A DNA stretch of 64,000 nucleotides from contig VDMD01000013.1 of the NCBI GenBank assembly GCA_007026445.1, forward strand, positions 310,001 to 374,000, in the 5' to 3' direction. Below the pieces are notes generated by a model that saw nothing but the letters and a program-made list of their open reading frames with translations, was not told the origin of the DNA and searched no databases. Positions 22,678-33,772 of this stretch are shown here, piece by piece (the first letter of the stretch is position 1; each line of letters begins with the position of its first letter). The position numbers were made by a program, and so were the translations under genes. This DNA is from Schizophyllum amplum. Its lineage: Eukaryota > Basidiomycota > Agaricomycetes > Agaricales > Schizophyllaceae.

Positions 22678-24731
22678 TGCACCGTGCTATCTCGTTCAAT
22701 TGTCGTTGCTGTCTATCTATGCTCGCAATAGAGCTATCCGCTGTGCATTTTATGTTCGATGACACCTCCTGCAACCCATCCCGGACCCATCCAATGGTCA
22801 CGAATTCATGAACAGGGCTAAACTGCCGCCTGAAGAATTCGTCACGCATCCGCAAACTCCGTGCCACCCGGCTGCTCAATTTGGCACAATGGAGCCGCGG
22901 TGAGTGAGTGATGGTAAGTATGTATGCATGCAGCTCGCGCACCTTCACTTTGCCCATGCGCTCTCGCGTCGTGTGGCGTCAGTCCTGTTCAGCGGGCAGC
23001 TGAATCAACGTAGGTCGCAGCTAGCTCACAGCTGAAAAAGGACCGGCCCACCGATGGGCAACACAAGCCTACAGCTGGGAAAGAACCAGCTCGCACCATG
23101 CGGCGAGGGCACCTCTCATCAACGACAAGCGAGCCTGCGAAGTGCGTGGAGGCGGGCTGATTAGCGTTGCGCACAAACTCTGTTGGCTGGTGCGCACGAG
23201 CTCTGTCGACTGTTGCGCCGAGCGCGCTGTCGGCTGTTGCGGCCTCTCCTCGTGACGCTCGCCCCCGCACCCCGAGTCGTGCGGTGGTGATGGCGTCGGG
23301 ATGGAAGGTCTTCAGGGTCTCTCATCTTCTTCAGGTCTTCTTGAAGCTTCAGGTCTTTTCCAGGTCTTCTTCAGGTCTTCTCTGCAGCAGGGTTTTCGCA
23401 CCAGGCGTCTGATGTCCCTCAGGACGTTTTATGTCAAGTGTTGGTACGTCGTCATACGAGCAGTGAACCTGAGACTATTTTGAGTGCTCGGCGGGACACG
23501 CTTTATGTGCTCGGCGGACTTGCGAGTGAGTTCTTGTGAGCGCGCACCTCTTGTCCAGTCTCCAGTTTTGTATCGTGGGAGTGGCCCCAGATGTGTTTGT
23601 CCTTATTTGCCATGCGGCATTCCTTATTTCAAAGTTGCCACGAGGAAGTCCTAATTTGGTTTGCGGCAAAAGGAGGACAATAGACGGCGTTTGCCGAGGG
23701 GCCAGGCGGTTGCATTGTTCTCGAGCTGTTTTTGTTCTCAAGCGGTCACAATGCACGGCGTCGGCTGCGGTGATCTTCTGCGTAAGCCCTGTGTTCTGCA
23801 GAAGGCCCGCTGTCGTCACGGATGACCAGCGGACTTGACCGATGAGCAGGTTCGACTTCTGCTTGACCGCCATCGCTGGACGAGCCTGCAGCAGGTGGCT
23901 GGGTGATCCGCCTGACTCGGTGGCCGCTCGCGGTTCTTCTGCTGGTCCCGTCATTCGTGATGGGCGATGAGAGATTTGGCCAGAAGACCTCGGGAGTCGC
24001 ATGCGTTGTGCGGAGCCTGGAAACAAACGAAGGGAAGGGGCGAACCAGAGGAAGCCAGCAATGGGGCCGTGCACAAACGGTTGCCCTCCTCGACGGTTTC
24101 AGAACAAGGGCATCGCCCGGACGGAGTGTTTTGTTCGGAAGACATTCACTGCAGCGCGCAGACGGTACATGATGCACCGCCGCGTTCCCCTGAACAATGG
24201 CAATGGCGATCCTCGAGTTCAAGGGGCGTGCCAGGCAAGGTCGCGGTCGCCATTGTCCCTGGTAAAATTCCATCGGGCCAAGGATGCCGATAGAACATCA
24301 GAAGACGACTTATCATGTGAGGAAACAATAGTGCGGGCCGAATGCGGAAGGAGGTCAGACCTGGTTATCGCTGCGTGGGTAAGTAAGGTGTCGGGCAGGG
24401 CTGATACGTGGATGGGCGCGGTTTCTGTCGTCTGTGGGCGCGAGGAGGGCATGGAGGAGGCCAGGTTTTATTCATCATCAAATATGGTGAGGCTTGTTCT
24501 CTGAAACGGACGGCAACGTGGGCGAACGGACGTAAACTGGCCGGTGACTGGGGTCCATCACGGAGCCATTCGACGCCTTTTCTCTCCAATTTGATGTTCC
24601 GGCTATCCCCAAATACGCAAAACTATATAATAACCACTCCTCTTCTCCGTCCATAATCGTCCAGAACGCGCCTCGCATACCCGCAGAACGCTCCGCCGCC
24701 ACCGCCGCAGCGGTGATGCACAGCGCCCGCC
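22678..24731. other. 2-kb gene-free gap
   Basis: No exon with family motifs or consistent splice signals was found on either strand. The stretch 23310-23395 is a short CAGGTCTTC-type repeat, and GTGCTCGGCGG occurs twice near 23480-23515. Open frames up to about 200 codons exist but look random. The last 150 bp, with a TATAATA-like element near 24628, should be the HMG gene promoter. Confidence 0.4.
23310..23395. repeat. CAGGTCTTC short degenerate repeats
   Basis: Four near-copies of caggtcttc occur within roughly 70 bases, interspersed with cttcttgaag-like units. They lie in non-coding DNA and look like slippage products. Confidence 0.6.
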
Positions 24732-26544
24732 ATGGATCAGATATCCTTCGCCACTAATCTTACTCCCAATAATTATGCAGAAATCCAGAACGAGAGTGTT
24801 CAGCTCCCAGAGGAGGTCGTCGATATGGAGGGCGACACCGCGATCCCGGACACATACACCCAGCGCTTCCCGGCCGCGAATCCGGAGGGCAAGGCCAAGA
24901 CCATGGCCCGCCGCAGGAACAGGAAGCCAGACGGGCACGTCGGCAGGCCGCCCAACTCCTTCATGCTCTTTCGCGCAGACTTTGTCAACAAGGGCCGCCT
25001 CCCTGCCTCCATGTCCAACCTCAACACCCAGGCCCAGCTCGGCAAGATCATAGGTGTGTTGCAGCCTCCTGTGCGTGCGCCACTCGCTTATGTTGCGCCC
25101 CAGCCCAGGTCTGGCATGGTCTTCCGGAAGAGGAACGCCGCGTATGGAAACGGCGCGCAGCTATCGAGAAGGCCAAGCACGCCCTCGCGCACCCCGAATA
25201 CCAGTACAGGCCAACGCACGCGAAGAAGAAGAGGGATGCAGACTCGGCGGAGATCGAGGAGATTCCAGACAAGCCTGCAAAGGTCAGGAAAACCAAAGCG
25301 TCCTCCAAGAAGCCCCCGAATGTCAAACCTGACAATGTGGTGAGTCATCGGACGCGTCCTATGCATGAACCCCTGACGAGCTTTCTTCCAGCCAGGAGCA
25401 CAAGTGCTGCACTTCCAGGACGACCAGGATGGATACGACTCGACGCCAGAGCCGGATAGTCCAGGGCAGTGGGAAGGTGCTAATCAGCGACCATATGGTG
25501 CGTCAACTTGCTTTTCCTGCATGACGGCAGACTCACTGGCGGACAGTCCCTTGCCCTAGGGTTATTCCAGTACCGGCTGTCGAAGACTCGACACGGCGCG
25601 TACCCATGATGCGTGTCATAAGCATGCCCAACGGCACATCTCGCCAAACAAACCCGTCCTCGTCCTCCAGCTATCGTGCCGCCGCGCACGCCCAGGCCGT
25701 ACGCGATTGCGCGAACCGCCCACAGTACCGCAGCCGCCTCAACGACTACATCATGCAACTCGTCGGGCGCGGCCTCAGCGCAGAAGAGATCGAAGTCGAG
25801 GCCGCCGCATGGGAGCGTCGCGAAACAGCCAGCGGAAACGGCGACGACGGCGCAAGGACCTACTCCGATAGCGCCAGCGAATCCGAGTGGGACTCGGACG
25901 ACGACGACACCCCCGAGCGCAGCGCGAGCAAGTACCGCCTCGTCCCCGTACCCACGCGCTCCTTCCAGCCGCGCGAGTCCTTCGCGCGCGGGGAGCCCGT
26001 GGGCGGGCGCGACGACTCGGAGAGCCGCCGCGGGACACAGACGCCGGACTCGCCGCGGCCCATGGACCAGGATGAGCAGTGGTCGCCGCCGCGCTCGCCG
26101 TCGCCGCCACCGTCTGTGCCCTCGCCCATCGGCCGCCGCGAGTCCGCCCCGTCGGTCCTGCACCGCCTGGCTGCACCGGAGCAGCAGCAGCAGCGGCAGG
26201 CGCGCCTTTCGGCGCAGTGGTACGATGGCCGGGGTCAGCTGTTCCTCCCACCGCCGCCCCCGCCGACGGGACGTCGTATTGCACAGCCATCGAACCTGCC
26301 GCCACCGGTCTTCAGGCCTGTGTTTGGCGCGGCGGTGTCGGGCCCGTCGTCCGCGACGTCACCGCCTGTGGATCAGCGGCTGCGGCGAGTTGAGGAGCCG
26401 CTCTCCGTGCAGATGCAGCGCAGCCGCAGCGTGCCCTCGCTGCCGCCGCCGCTCAGGGGACACGACACGCCACCGACATCAGGGCCAGAGACTTCGGGCC
26501 GACTGCCGTCGTTCTCGGAGGGCTTCTCGTCTTTCTGTGTGTAG
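24732..26544 (+). CDS. HMG-box transcription factor
   Basis: A putative sequence-specific regulator with one MATA_HMG-type box. Exon 1 carries GRPPNSFMLFRADFVNKGRL and LNTQAQLGKIIG. An intron whose donor follows ATAGGT (near 25053) joins this to VWHGLPEEERRVWKRRA, completing the three-helix box (residues about 75-150), then KAKHALAHPEYQYRP. A basic tail (KKKRD, KVRKTKASSKK) follows. The last exon (about 25561-26544) is long and disordered: Ser/Pro-rich, with acidic DSASESEWDSDDDD, a short EQQQQRQ run and proline clusters (PPPPPP). It has no second domain. Such factors in basidiomycetes include mating and development regulators, but this protein cannot be assigned to a pathway. No homeodomain or pheromone genes lie nearby, so a mating-type locus is not suggested. 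Confidence 0.85.
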
Positions 26545-27520
26545 GTGGTGCATCGCTCGAGGAGGCATTGCCGCCGCCGCCGCCAATGCGCTCCCATTTC
26601 CCGCTGTCGCCGCCACTGCCGCTCCTCGCTTCGGCCCCCTTCTTCCTCGCTGCTAACTTATTTCGCTGTCATTGCGCTGTCTAATCGCTTTCGCTGATTG
26701 TCTGCACTACACGCCTAATGTGAGCGGAACATGGAGCACACACCCAATGCATCTTACTTCCAGCTAATGCGTCCTTCACTATCGACCTCGAGTATACTAT
26801 TGGCTCTAGTCAACCCTCCGCACCGTGCATCGTCTCCTCCTCACCTGCGCCCTGCACCCTCACTGCGCTGTGTTCCCTTCGCATTGATATATCTTTACCT
26901 ACTGGATCATGGCTTGGTTTTGGTTTCCTACCCTACCTACACAGGCTCTAACTAACTTCGTCTTTTATTCGCGTCCATCGCCTGGCTGTTGTTCTGCCAT
27001 CTTTTGTTATCTCGTTGCGGCGACCCATCCTACCGTCGCTTGGCCTCTCCAGCGTCCTTCCCCGTCTCCGGACCATGCCACTCCCACGAGCGATGTCACT
27101 CCTACCTGTCCCTTCGTGCTGCTCGTCCTCGGACGCGTAGTACGGCCCCCATCATCCATTCGCAATATACTTATTCAGATAGGAAGGCCTGGCCTCACCT
27201 GTACATATATATGCGCTACCTACTACTTACAGCTGATCACCAAGGGACACAACAACAATACATTGGAAACCCATGAACTTCGCAGGCCGGAAGCCAGAGG
27301 AAGGAAGCTTCAACTCCAGCTTCAATTAGACAAAACCTCAATAGTAGGTCGAGAGAACTAGATTATTGCGAAGGTACTATGTGTAGACCACCTGCATCTT
27401 CGTGTATAAGCGGGCTGTAATTGAAGGCGAGGTAGGAAGTCCAAATTGGTCGGACGTATAAGCAAGGAGAGCGCAGGGATGTCGAGTACCGGGCGAGGGC
27501 GAACTTATATTATGTCACTT
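26545..27520. other. Gap between convergent genes
   Basis: This region of nearly 1 kb lies between the 3' end of the HMG gene and the 3' end of the F-box/C2H2 gene. It is pyrimidine-rich with no credible gene. It should contain two 3' UTRs. Confidence 0.45.
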
Positions 27521-30274
27521 CTACTCATCCCTGCGCCAGTGTACATTCTGAATGATGGTCTGCAGCTTGTGTTTCCTGTACTCTTCGTTAGGGCGCCGTG
27601 ATACACATGAATTGCTTCAAGGCTCACCCGCTGAGATGTGACCGGACGCCCGCCTGCGTGAAGCGCCTGCTGAGATTAGGGCAGACAATGCAAAGACAGT
27701 TTGGCAGAGCCGCAACTTCGGCCTCATCGAGTGGAGGGCCATCAACAGATATCTGGATGGGCTTTACGTCGACCAGTATAACGGGCATACATAGCACGTC
27801 CGTGCTCGTTTGCGGACTGGCGATCTTGTGTCTATTGCCCTTATTAGCAGGTAGAAGATGGAGCTCTGGGTCAACTCACGCAGCCCGTACGTGCGCCTCG
27901 ACATACAGCTTCGGCTGCCAGTTGTCGAGGTGCTCGCCGCAGTGTGCACAAGACCATGTCTTCTCCTTTATGAGCTCGAAGCCTTCTTCCGCCCGCGAGC
28001 GTGATGTCTCCTCCTCGGATAGTGATTGCCATCCGGGCTGTAGATTGCGGGCGGTATGCCGCTTTGCGTGATGAACAACCTGCGGGGGCCATCAGCAATC
28101 GGCGACGTCGTATATACTTATGGCGGTACGCACTGCGGAGCGCCATCTGAACGACGGCCTGCACCAGGCGCCGTCGACTTTTTGTTTTGGGCAATGTGCA
28201 CAGAATAATCGAGGGTCGCGCTGGTCGAGCTCCGCAAACGTCGTCGTCGCAGTTGGGAGCTCTAGGACGTCCAAAAGGGACTTCACGACAACGGAAGCAT
28301 TCTTGTCGTATAGCGAGTAACGCTCGTGCATGTAATAGGGCTCGTGCAAGCACTGCCTGTGATAAAACACGCATTCGTGGTATCTGAGGCATTGTTCGAA
28401 AAGCTCGCCTCCGTTGTGCGTTTTGACGGCAAACGTCGCCATAGCTAAATTGAGAACGGACGCGTCCGCGTCCTCGCCCACTTGCAGAATGGCGTCCGTC
28501 TTGATCTGCTGTATAGCCTTCGTGATGTCCCGGCGACCCCATACCTCAGCCCTTGCCCTCGTTGTCTCGACGTGAGAAGCGCACGACGGCAGGACGCGTT
28601 GAAAGTCGGATGCAACCACGGTCGTATCCACATCCCTGTAAATGAGAGTGCGAACGGCGTCGAGGGCAAGGACCGCGTTCGAAGCAGGGAGAGACAGCCA
28701 ATGCAATGTTGTCCATTCTTGAGGTCCGAACGTCTTCCTGTACACGTCGTCGTACGCTTCAGTGGCCAGCCGCTTTCGCTGGGCTATGAGAGGCTTGTGA
28801 TCTTGGTCTATCCGCTGTATGCGCCGCTCAGCGACCACCTTCTCCCACTCCGCAAGAGTTTTTGGCCATTCTGAGGAATGTCAGTGGACCATTATACAAA
28901 ACTGCTTACGACTTACTGGCATCCGTAAGCTCTTTACTGTCTACCGTTACGTGCCAGTCGCGTAGCGCCTTGTCGACGTCTCGTTCGTCGTGGCCAAGCG
29001 TCCCCTGAAGATGCGCTTTGATACTGGACGTCATAATATGAGCCGCAACGTTCAGACATGAAATAGATGTGCATGACGCTCACGATTCCTTTCGCTTGGC
29101 GACTAGCATCTCGCCTTCTAGCTCTTTCTGTCGTTCGCAAGCGATAAACCAGGTCGCACAGAGAGAGGCGTGCTACACCATGCGCACAAATTCAGTGGCC
29201 ATTGTGACGAGATCATTGCCGAGGCTAACCTCGTTGACAGCACTCACGTAGAGAGCTCTCTCTTTGGCAAATCTCTCGTACATCGCCTTCGCGCCTGATT
29301 TGCACGAGGTGACATCCTTCTCATACTTGTCACCTTGCTGGAACATATCTTCTACATCGCCTTTCCAATAGTATCTCGCCGTGCGTGGAGGACCATAAGC
29401 CCATCCGCCGACTGTTAACGTGATGAGTGGCGGTGCCGCGGTTAGTGTGCAGACATACCATTCGTATAGAGAATGAGATCTAAGAATGCCGCATCACGGT
29501 CCGGGTACTCCTGCCTGAACTTGATGGGCGTCAGGAGGCTAATTTCTCGTCAATACCGAAACAGGCTTGTCATATGATGCACATACTTGAGTCTTTTGCA
29601 GGACGTGCAGACGCGCATGAGGAGTTGCCAGTCAACATTGTTGTCCCCAATGCAGCCACAATTCTGGTAGTACTAAGCTTCTAATGAGACGCCGGCTTGC
29701 CAGATTGAAGCGCACCATACATGTCCTGCTCCCGAAGAGTAAGTTGGCCCACCAAACTTCGTTATGGCTCGGTGGAGGCTCCGGAGCGCCAGTGCGTTTC
29801 CTGGCCTCTTTCCAGATCGTGAGGGTCCGAGGCGACATCAGGGTCTTCCTCAGTATTCTGCTGGTTCGCGCCAGAGCCAATAAATCATGCGGGCCCAGTA
29901 GCGCGAGCGTCTGCATTCCAATAGCTTCAATGTAGGTACAACACGCTGCTAACTCGTTACTCACCTCGTACAATATGACCATTGGCATGTGAAGCAGGTT
30001 GCAGCGTTGTCCATTATTCCGACGCTGAGCGAGATTTCCCGTCTCTTTCTCTCCCTTGACAGGCTCTCTAACAGACGTTGGGGCCTTGCGCGCACGTTTC
30101 ACAGGTGGCGGACCGTCAGGACCTTTGGACTCTTTCATTCCGTCAGTACAGGGCCGAAGTGCAGGAGAACGGTATAACGAGGTCCGACGCTTCACCTTCC
30201 TCCACGTCAGAATCCATGTCTATGATGGGCTTCGCCATCGGTAAGGCTCCAGACTGTCGCCGCGTAGTGACCAT
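27521..30274 (-). CDS. F-box protein with C-terminal C2H2 finger, copy A
   Basis: Exon 1 begins MVTTRRQSGALPMAKPIIDM at 30274. An F-box-like region is split by an intron (CNLLHMPMVILYE, then LLGPHDLLALARTSRILRKT). It is followed by EVWWANLLFGSRTC and DWQLLMRVCTSCKRL, where paired cysteines may bind metal. The middle has charged helices (about 28920-29400) and the FGPQEWTTLHWLSLPASNAV block. The C-terminal exons carry SCAHCGEHLDNWQ, then PNCLCIVCPNLSRRF and GVRSHLSGKHKLQT, a C-x2-C-x12-H-x5-H finger. The last exon closes with NVHWRRDE and TAG at 27521-27523. It would be missed if the frame were stopped at the in-frame TGA at 27876-27878, which lies inside the donor GTGAGT. The role is unknown; SCF substrate recruitment is likely. 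Copy B lies just upstream. Confidence 0.8.
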
Positions 30275-30710
30275 AGCGAGGGATGGAGGAACAGACAAGC
30301 CAGAGTCTGATCGCCGCTTGTCCCGCGCGATGCGCGTCATGCGTGATATTGCACGTGTCGGCGGGGGTTTGGCGGGGGTCGTCCTCACATCGCGGCTCGC
30401 CCTATTAGTATTTACTCGAAAGGTTACGTGGGACCGTACTTGTCCGCTTTAACATTCAGCGTGTCTGATATAGTGGTATGTATGTTTTGCGATGAGCGAA
30501 GATACGCGTACTTATAAGAGTTCGAAAAACGCAGCGTTATATCAAGTCATTGGGCCCACTTGGTCTTCAACCGTACGCGGCCCACACCTTGTCGATATGT
30601 ACTATGAGCTTGGGCCGACAACCGTTACCATAGTCCTCGTCGCGATGGACTGGCCGGCTCAGATTTGCAGGACACAAAATGAGTAGATATATTATCGCTC
30701 CCGCCATCAG
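30275..30710. promoter_or_regulatory. Spacer between the tandem F-box genes
   Basis: These 436 bp separate the stop of copy B from the start of copy A, both on the minus strand. The spacer should hold copy A's promoter. No gene is evident. Confidence 0.45.
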
Positions 30711-33544
30711 CTATCTGCTCCAATGAACATTCTCGACCGGATTGGACACCTTGTGTTTTCTGTTGTTTTGTGTGTGTCAGAAACCGACGTACGTACGGTG
30801 TCTGGGGACGAAAGGGCTTACCCGGATACGAGATGGGACTTGACGCCATTCTCCGAAAACAGCTTGATCTTCTTGTTCTTCTGGTCAGGGCATAGCAGGC
30901 AACGGTAGCACGCGTGCACCGCGGACGGTGCTTCGGCTGGTACAACGATTGGCGGTTCCGACAGCATCTTGATAGGCATGTGAAGGATGTCAGCCTCCCC
31001 TGGATTAGCGACGTCGTGGCTTTCGGGAGCTCAGCGGGCGTCCCTCGTTTCCCATGAGAATTAGATGCTCACGTTTCCTTCACATGCTGCGCAACTTCGG
31101 CAAAGGATTGCCAATTTTCCAGGTGATGTCCACAGTGCGCGCAGGAAAACGTCGCGCCCGATGCGTACTGTCCGTGATCCTTCGCGCGAACCTTCGTAGC
31201 CTCCTCTTCCGACAACAGCGCCCACGTCGGAGGCCTTTTCGCACCACCCGATACATGTTTTGCTGCGTAATGCACGGCCTGATATAGCCATGAGCTCGAC
31301 AGATTGCAATGAATGGCATGCGCGAACGTACCGACGATCTCCATGTGCGTGCATACCGACACCAAACACCAGAGGACGACTTCTTGGCGGGGCAAGCTAC
31401 GCAAATGAATCGTGCATCCCGAGCGTCGAGCACGGCGGGCTTTGTTGTGTGCGGTAACGCAAGTATCTCGAGGATAGCGGCAACGGCGCTTGACCGATGT
31501 TCGCAGAACCGGGGAACACGTAGCATCTTCTTGTTCCTGAAGACGTCCAGATGCGGAGGAGCGTCTTGCAGCGACTTGCCCAGACCAAGAATTCGGTTCA
31601 ATAGAATGTCGGGCAATGCGATGTAGTCATCGCATAGGTCAGTGGGGCGCAAACTGAAAGCGTGGTCGGTGTAGGTCGAAACAGCCCAGGTGAGCACAGA
31701 CTCTTCGTCCGGGACAGCAGGTAGTTTATACTTGAGCTTGAGCGCCTGGGCCCCCTCGGTAATAATCTCCTGCTGAACCGTGCTCTCGTCCGTTTTCCAA
31801 ACCTCAAGATCGGGGGTGTGACGCAAGAGCGCCACAAAATCGGTGATGCCGACTTCCTGTCCGGGCTCCGCGTATACGAGGTCGCAGAACGGCGGGAGCG
31901 CGAGAAGGTGGTTGCAAGGCGGGAGTGAAAGCCATTCCATGGAAAACCACTGTCGCGGCGTAGAGGTCTTGCGGTAATCTTCGTAAGCCTGCAGGGCTGC
32001 ACTCCTCCGCTGGTCGATAAGGTCCCGGTGGATAGGAGCATCCGTCCTTTACGATGCATGCGGACCTCTTTCTCCCAATAGGGGCGTATCCATCCCCAGG
32101 CTTAGGGGTAGGTCAGACGAGCATGCAGGGGAATGCAGCAACTTCTCACATTCATCGTTCAATTCCCGTATTCTGGATTGTCATTGCTGCACTGTCCAAC
32201 GCACGATGGATGTCCCCTTCTTGGTAGCCTAGCAATGATAGACGTATACCGATACTAACGGTTGCATCAGTCCAATACATTGTGAATTACCACGAAGCAA
32301 ACTCACTCTTTCCGTCGACAGTCGGCTAGCCGTTGCAGTTCTTTCTTGCGTGCCTCGAGGCGCCGCTTGACCCAATCTGCGCAAATGGGCGCGTGCTTCC
32401 CGGTATTAGACCACCATCGACGTGCACGTTGAGCCAACGTGTCACTGACCTTCATAACCGCATCCACTTGGGCGAGTCTTGCCTTTATGAACTCGTCGTA
32501 AAGTCTGCGTGCCTCGGGCTTGCCCTCAGTGACATCGGCCTCGTATTCGGCTACTTTCGCGATCATCTTCCGGACATCCTTCGTCAAGTAATATCTCGTC
32601 TTGCTTCGGGTTTTCCGTCCACGGACTGACACCGTGACGTCGTAAGTACGGATGGCTTGGGCACAAGCTGTCATTAAATGGCTGCTTACCATTCGTGTAG
32701 AGAACCATATCAAGGACGCTCGGATCCTCACCGCGGAAGGTATGCGTGAATTGCACATCGGTAATCAATCTTTGCAGAGGTCAGTTTCTGTGTGCAGCAG
32801 TTGCTGAGAATATGCCACAAACTCCTTTCTTTTGCATTCCGCGCAGACTCGCAGCAGTAGCTGCCAATCGGGCTCTTTCAATGTATATGAATCGCACCGC
32901 TGCAAATATTCAGAAATCGGACAAAAAATGCGAGGAAGCGTTACCTGGCAGTCATTACAAGCAAAAAGCAACTGCGCCCACCAGGTTTCGGAGCGGTCAT
33001 GCACTGGTTCCGGGATATCTTCCCTTGCCCTGGAAGCTTTCCAAACTGCAGACAACTGTCCGAACACAAGCGAGTGCCTCATCGAACTGCAGGTACGCGA
33101 TAGCGCTACAAGATCGCAAGGATGGAGTAGCCGAAACATCTACAGGCAGTCATTAGTGAAGGCCGTGGCGCATACGACGACGGGTTCACAGACTTCGAAC
33201 ACCACGTCGAGAGGCAGCTGAAGAAGCTTGATAGTTTGCCCAGAGCTACGTTGGTCGGACATGATGTCGAAGGAATCCATGGAGTTCTTGCTTTTGTTGC
33301 GGTTCAACTCTGGCAACATCTCTCGGAGAGTCCAACCAACTGGTCCTTCTGAGAAGATGAGCAATTACACGTAGGGTAAAGAATGACTTAACACACCGTC
33401 TTCATCAGAGGTCTGCGTCACTATGTCGCAGATGTTGTGAGTGCGTAGACCAGGAGCAGCGCTAGGATACCACACACCCGATCCTGTTCCTATGGACCAT
33501 TCGTCGAAATAGTCATCGGATTCATTCCCCGAGTCGTCTTCCAT
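30711..33544 (-). CDS. F-box protein with C-terminal C2H2 finger, copy B
   Basis: A paralogue of the gene at 27521-30274 with the same exon plan and nearly the same length. It starts MEDDSGNESDDYFDEWSIGT at 33544, an acidic leader that copy A also has in shorter form. The F-box pieces are IKLLQLPLDVVFE and LLHPCDLVALSRTCSSMRHS, then WWAQLLFACNDCQ and DWQLLLRVCAECKRKEF. Later blocks match copy A in order: MEWLSLPPCNHLLALPPF (31880-31940), ARDARFICVACPAKK, FSCAHCGHHLENWQ, YRCLLCPDQKNKKIKLF, GVKSHLVSGKHKVSN and the ending NVHWSR. The shared last exon after an intron inside 'SG/KHK' argues for a duplicated ancestor. The two copies have diverged widely in the middle, so the duplication is not recent. 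The function is unknown. Confidence 0.8.
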
Positions 33545-33772
33545 CTTAGCCAGAAGAGAGAGGAGCTAGTGTTCCGCGACAAACAAGCGGGATGCACACT
33601 CGCGGTTCCAACGAGAGTCGCGCTCAAGTCGCGCTTAGCCTTGAGACGCGTTAGGGAAGCGTGATGACTGTCACAACGTGTCAAACCACGTGCGCGGGCG
33701 ACCCATTGTACTTTTGTTCTCGACTTCCACATTCGGCGATGACTTCCGCTTGAGCGGTAGCAAATCAACCCC
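33545..33772. promoter_or_regulatory. 228-bp bidirectional promoter, F-box copy B / recyclin
   Basis: The gap between head-to-head start codons is short enough that both genes probably share regulatory sequence. I see no recognisable TATA element. Confidence 0.5.

Noticed and set aside
23475..24504. Several overlapping 100-200 codon frames in the 22.7-24.7 kb gap, considered as a degraded transposon
   Set aside because: No reverse transcriptase, transposase, integrase motif or terminal repeats could be read in any frame.
24732..26544. Mating-type locus suggested by the HMG box
   Set aside because: Agaricomycete mating loci use homeodomain and pheromone-receptor genes, and none is present in the window.
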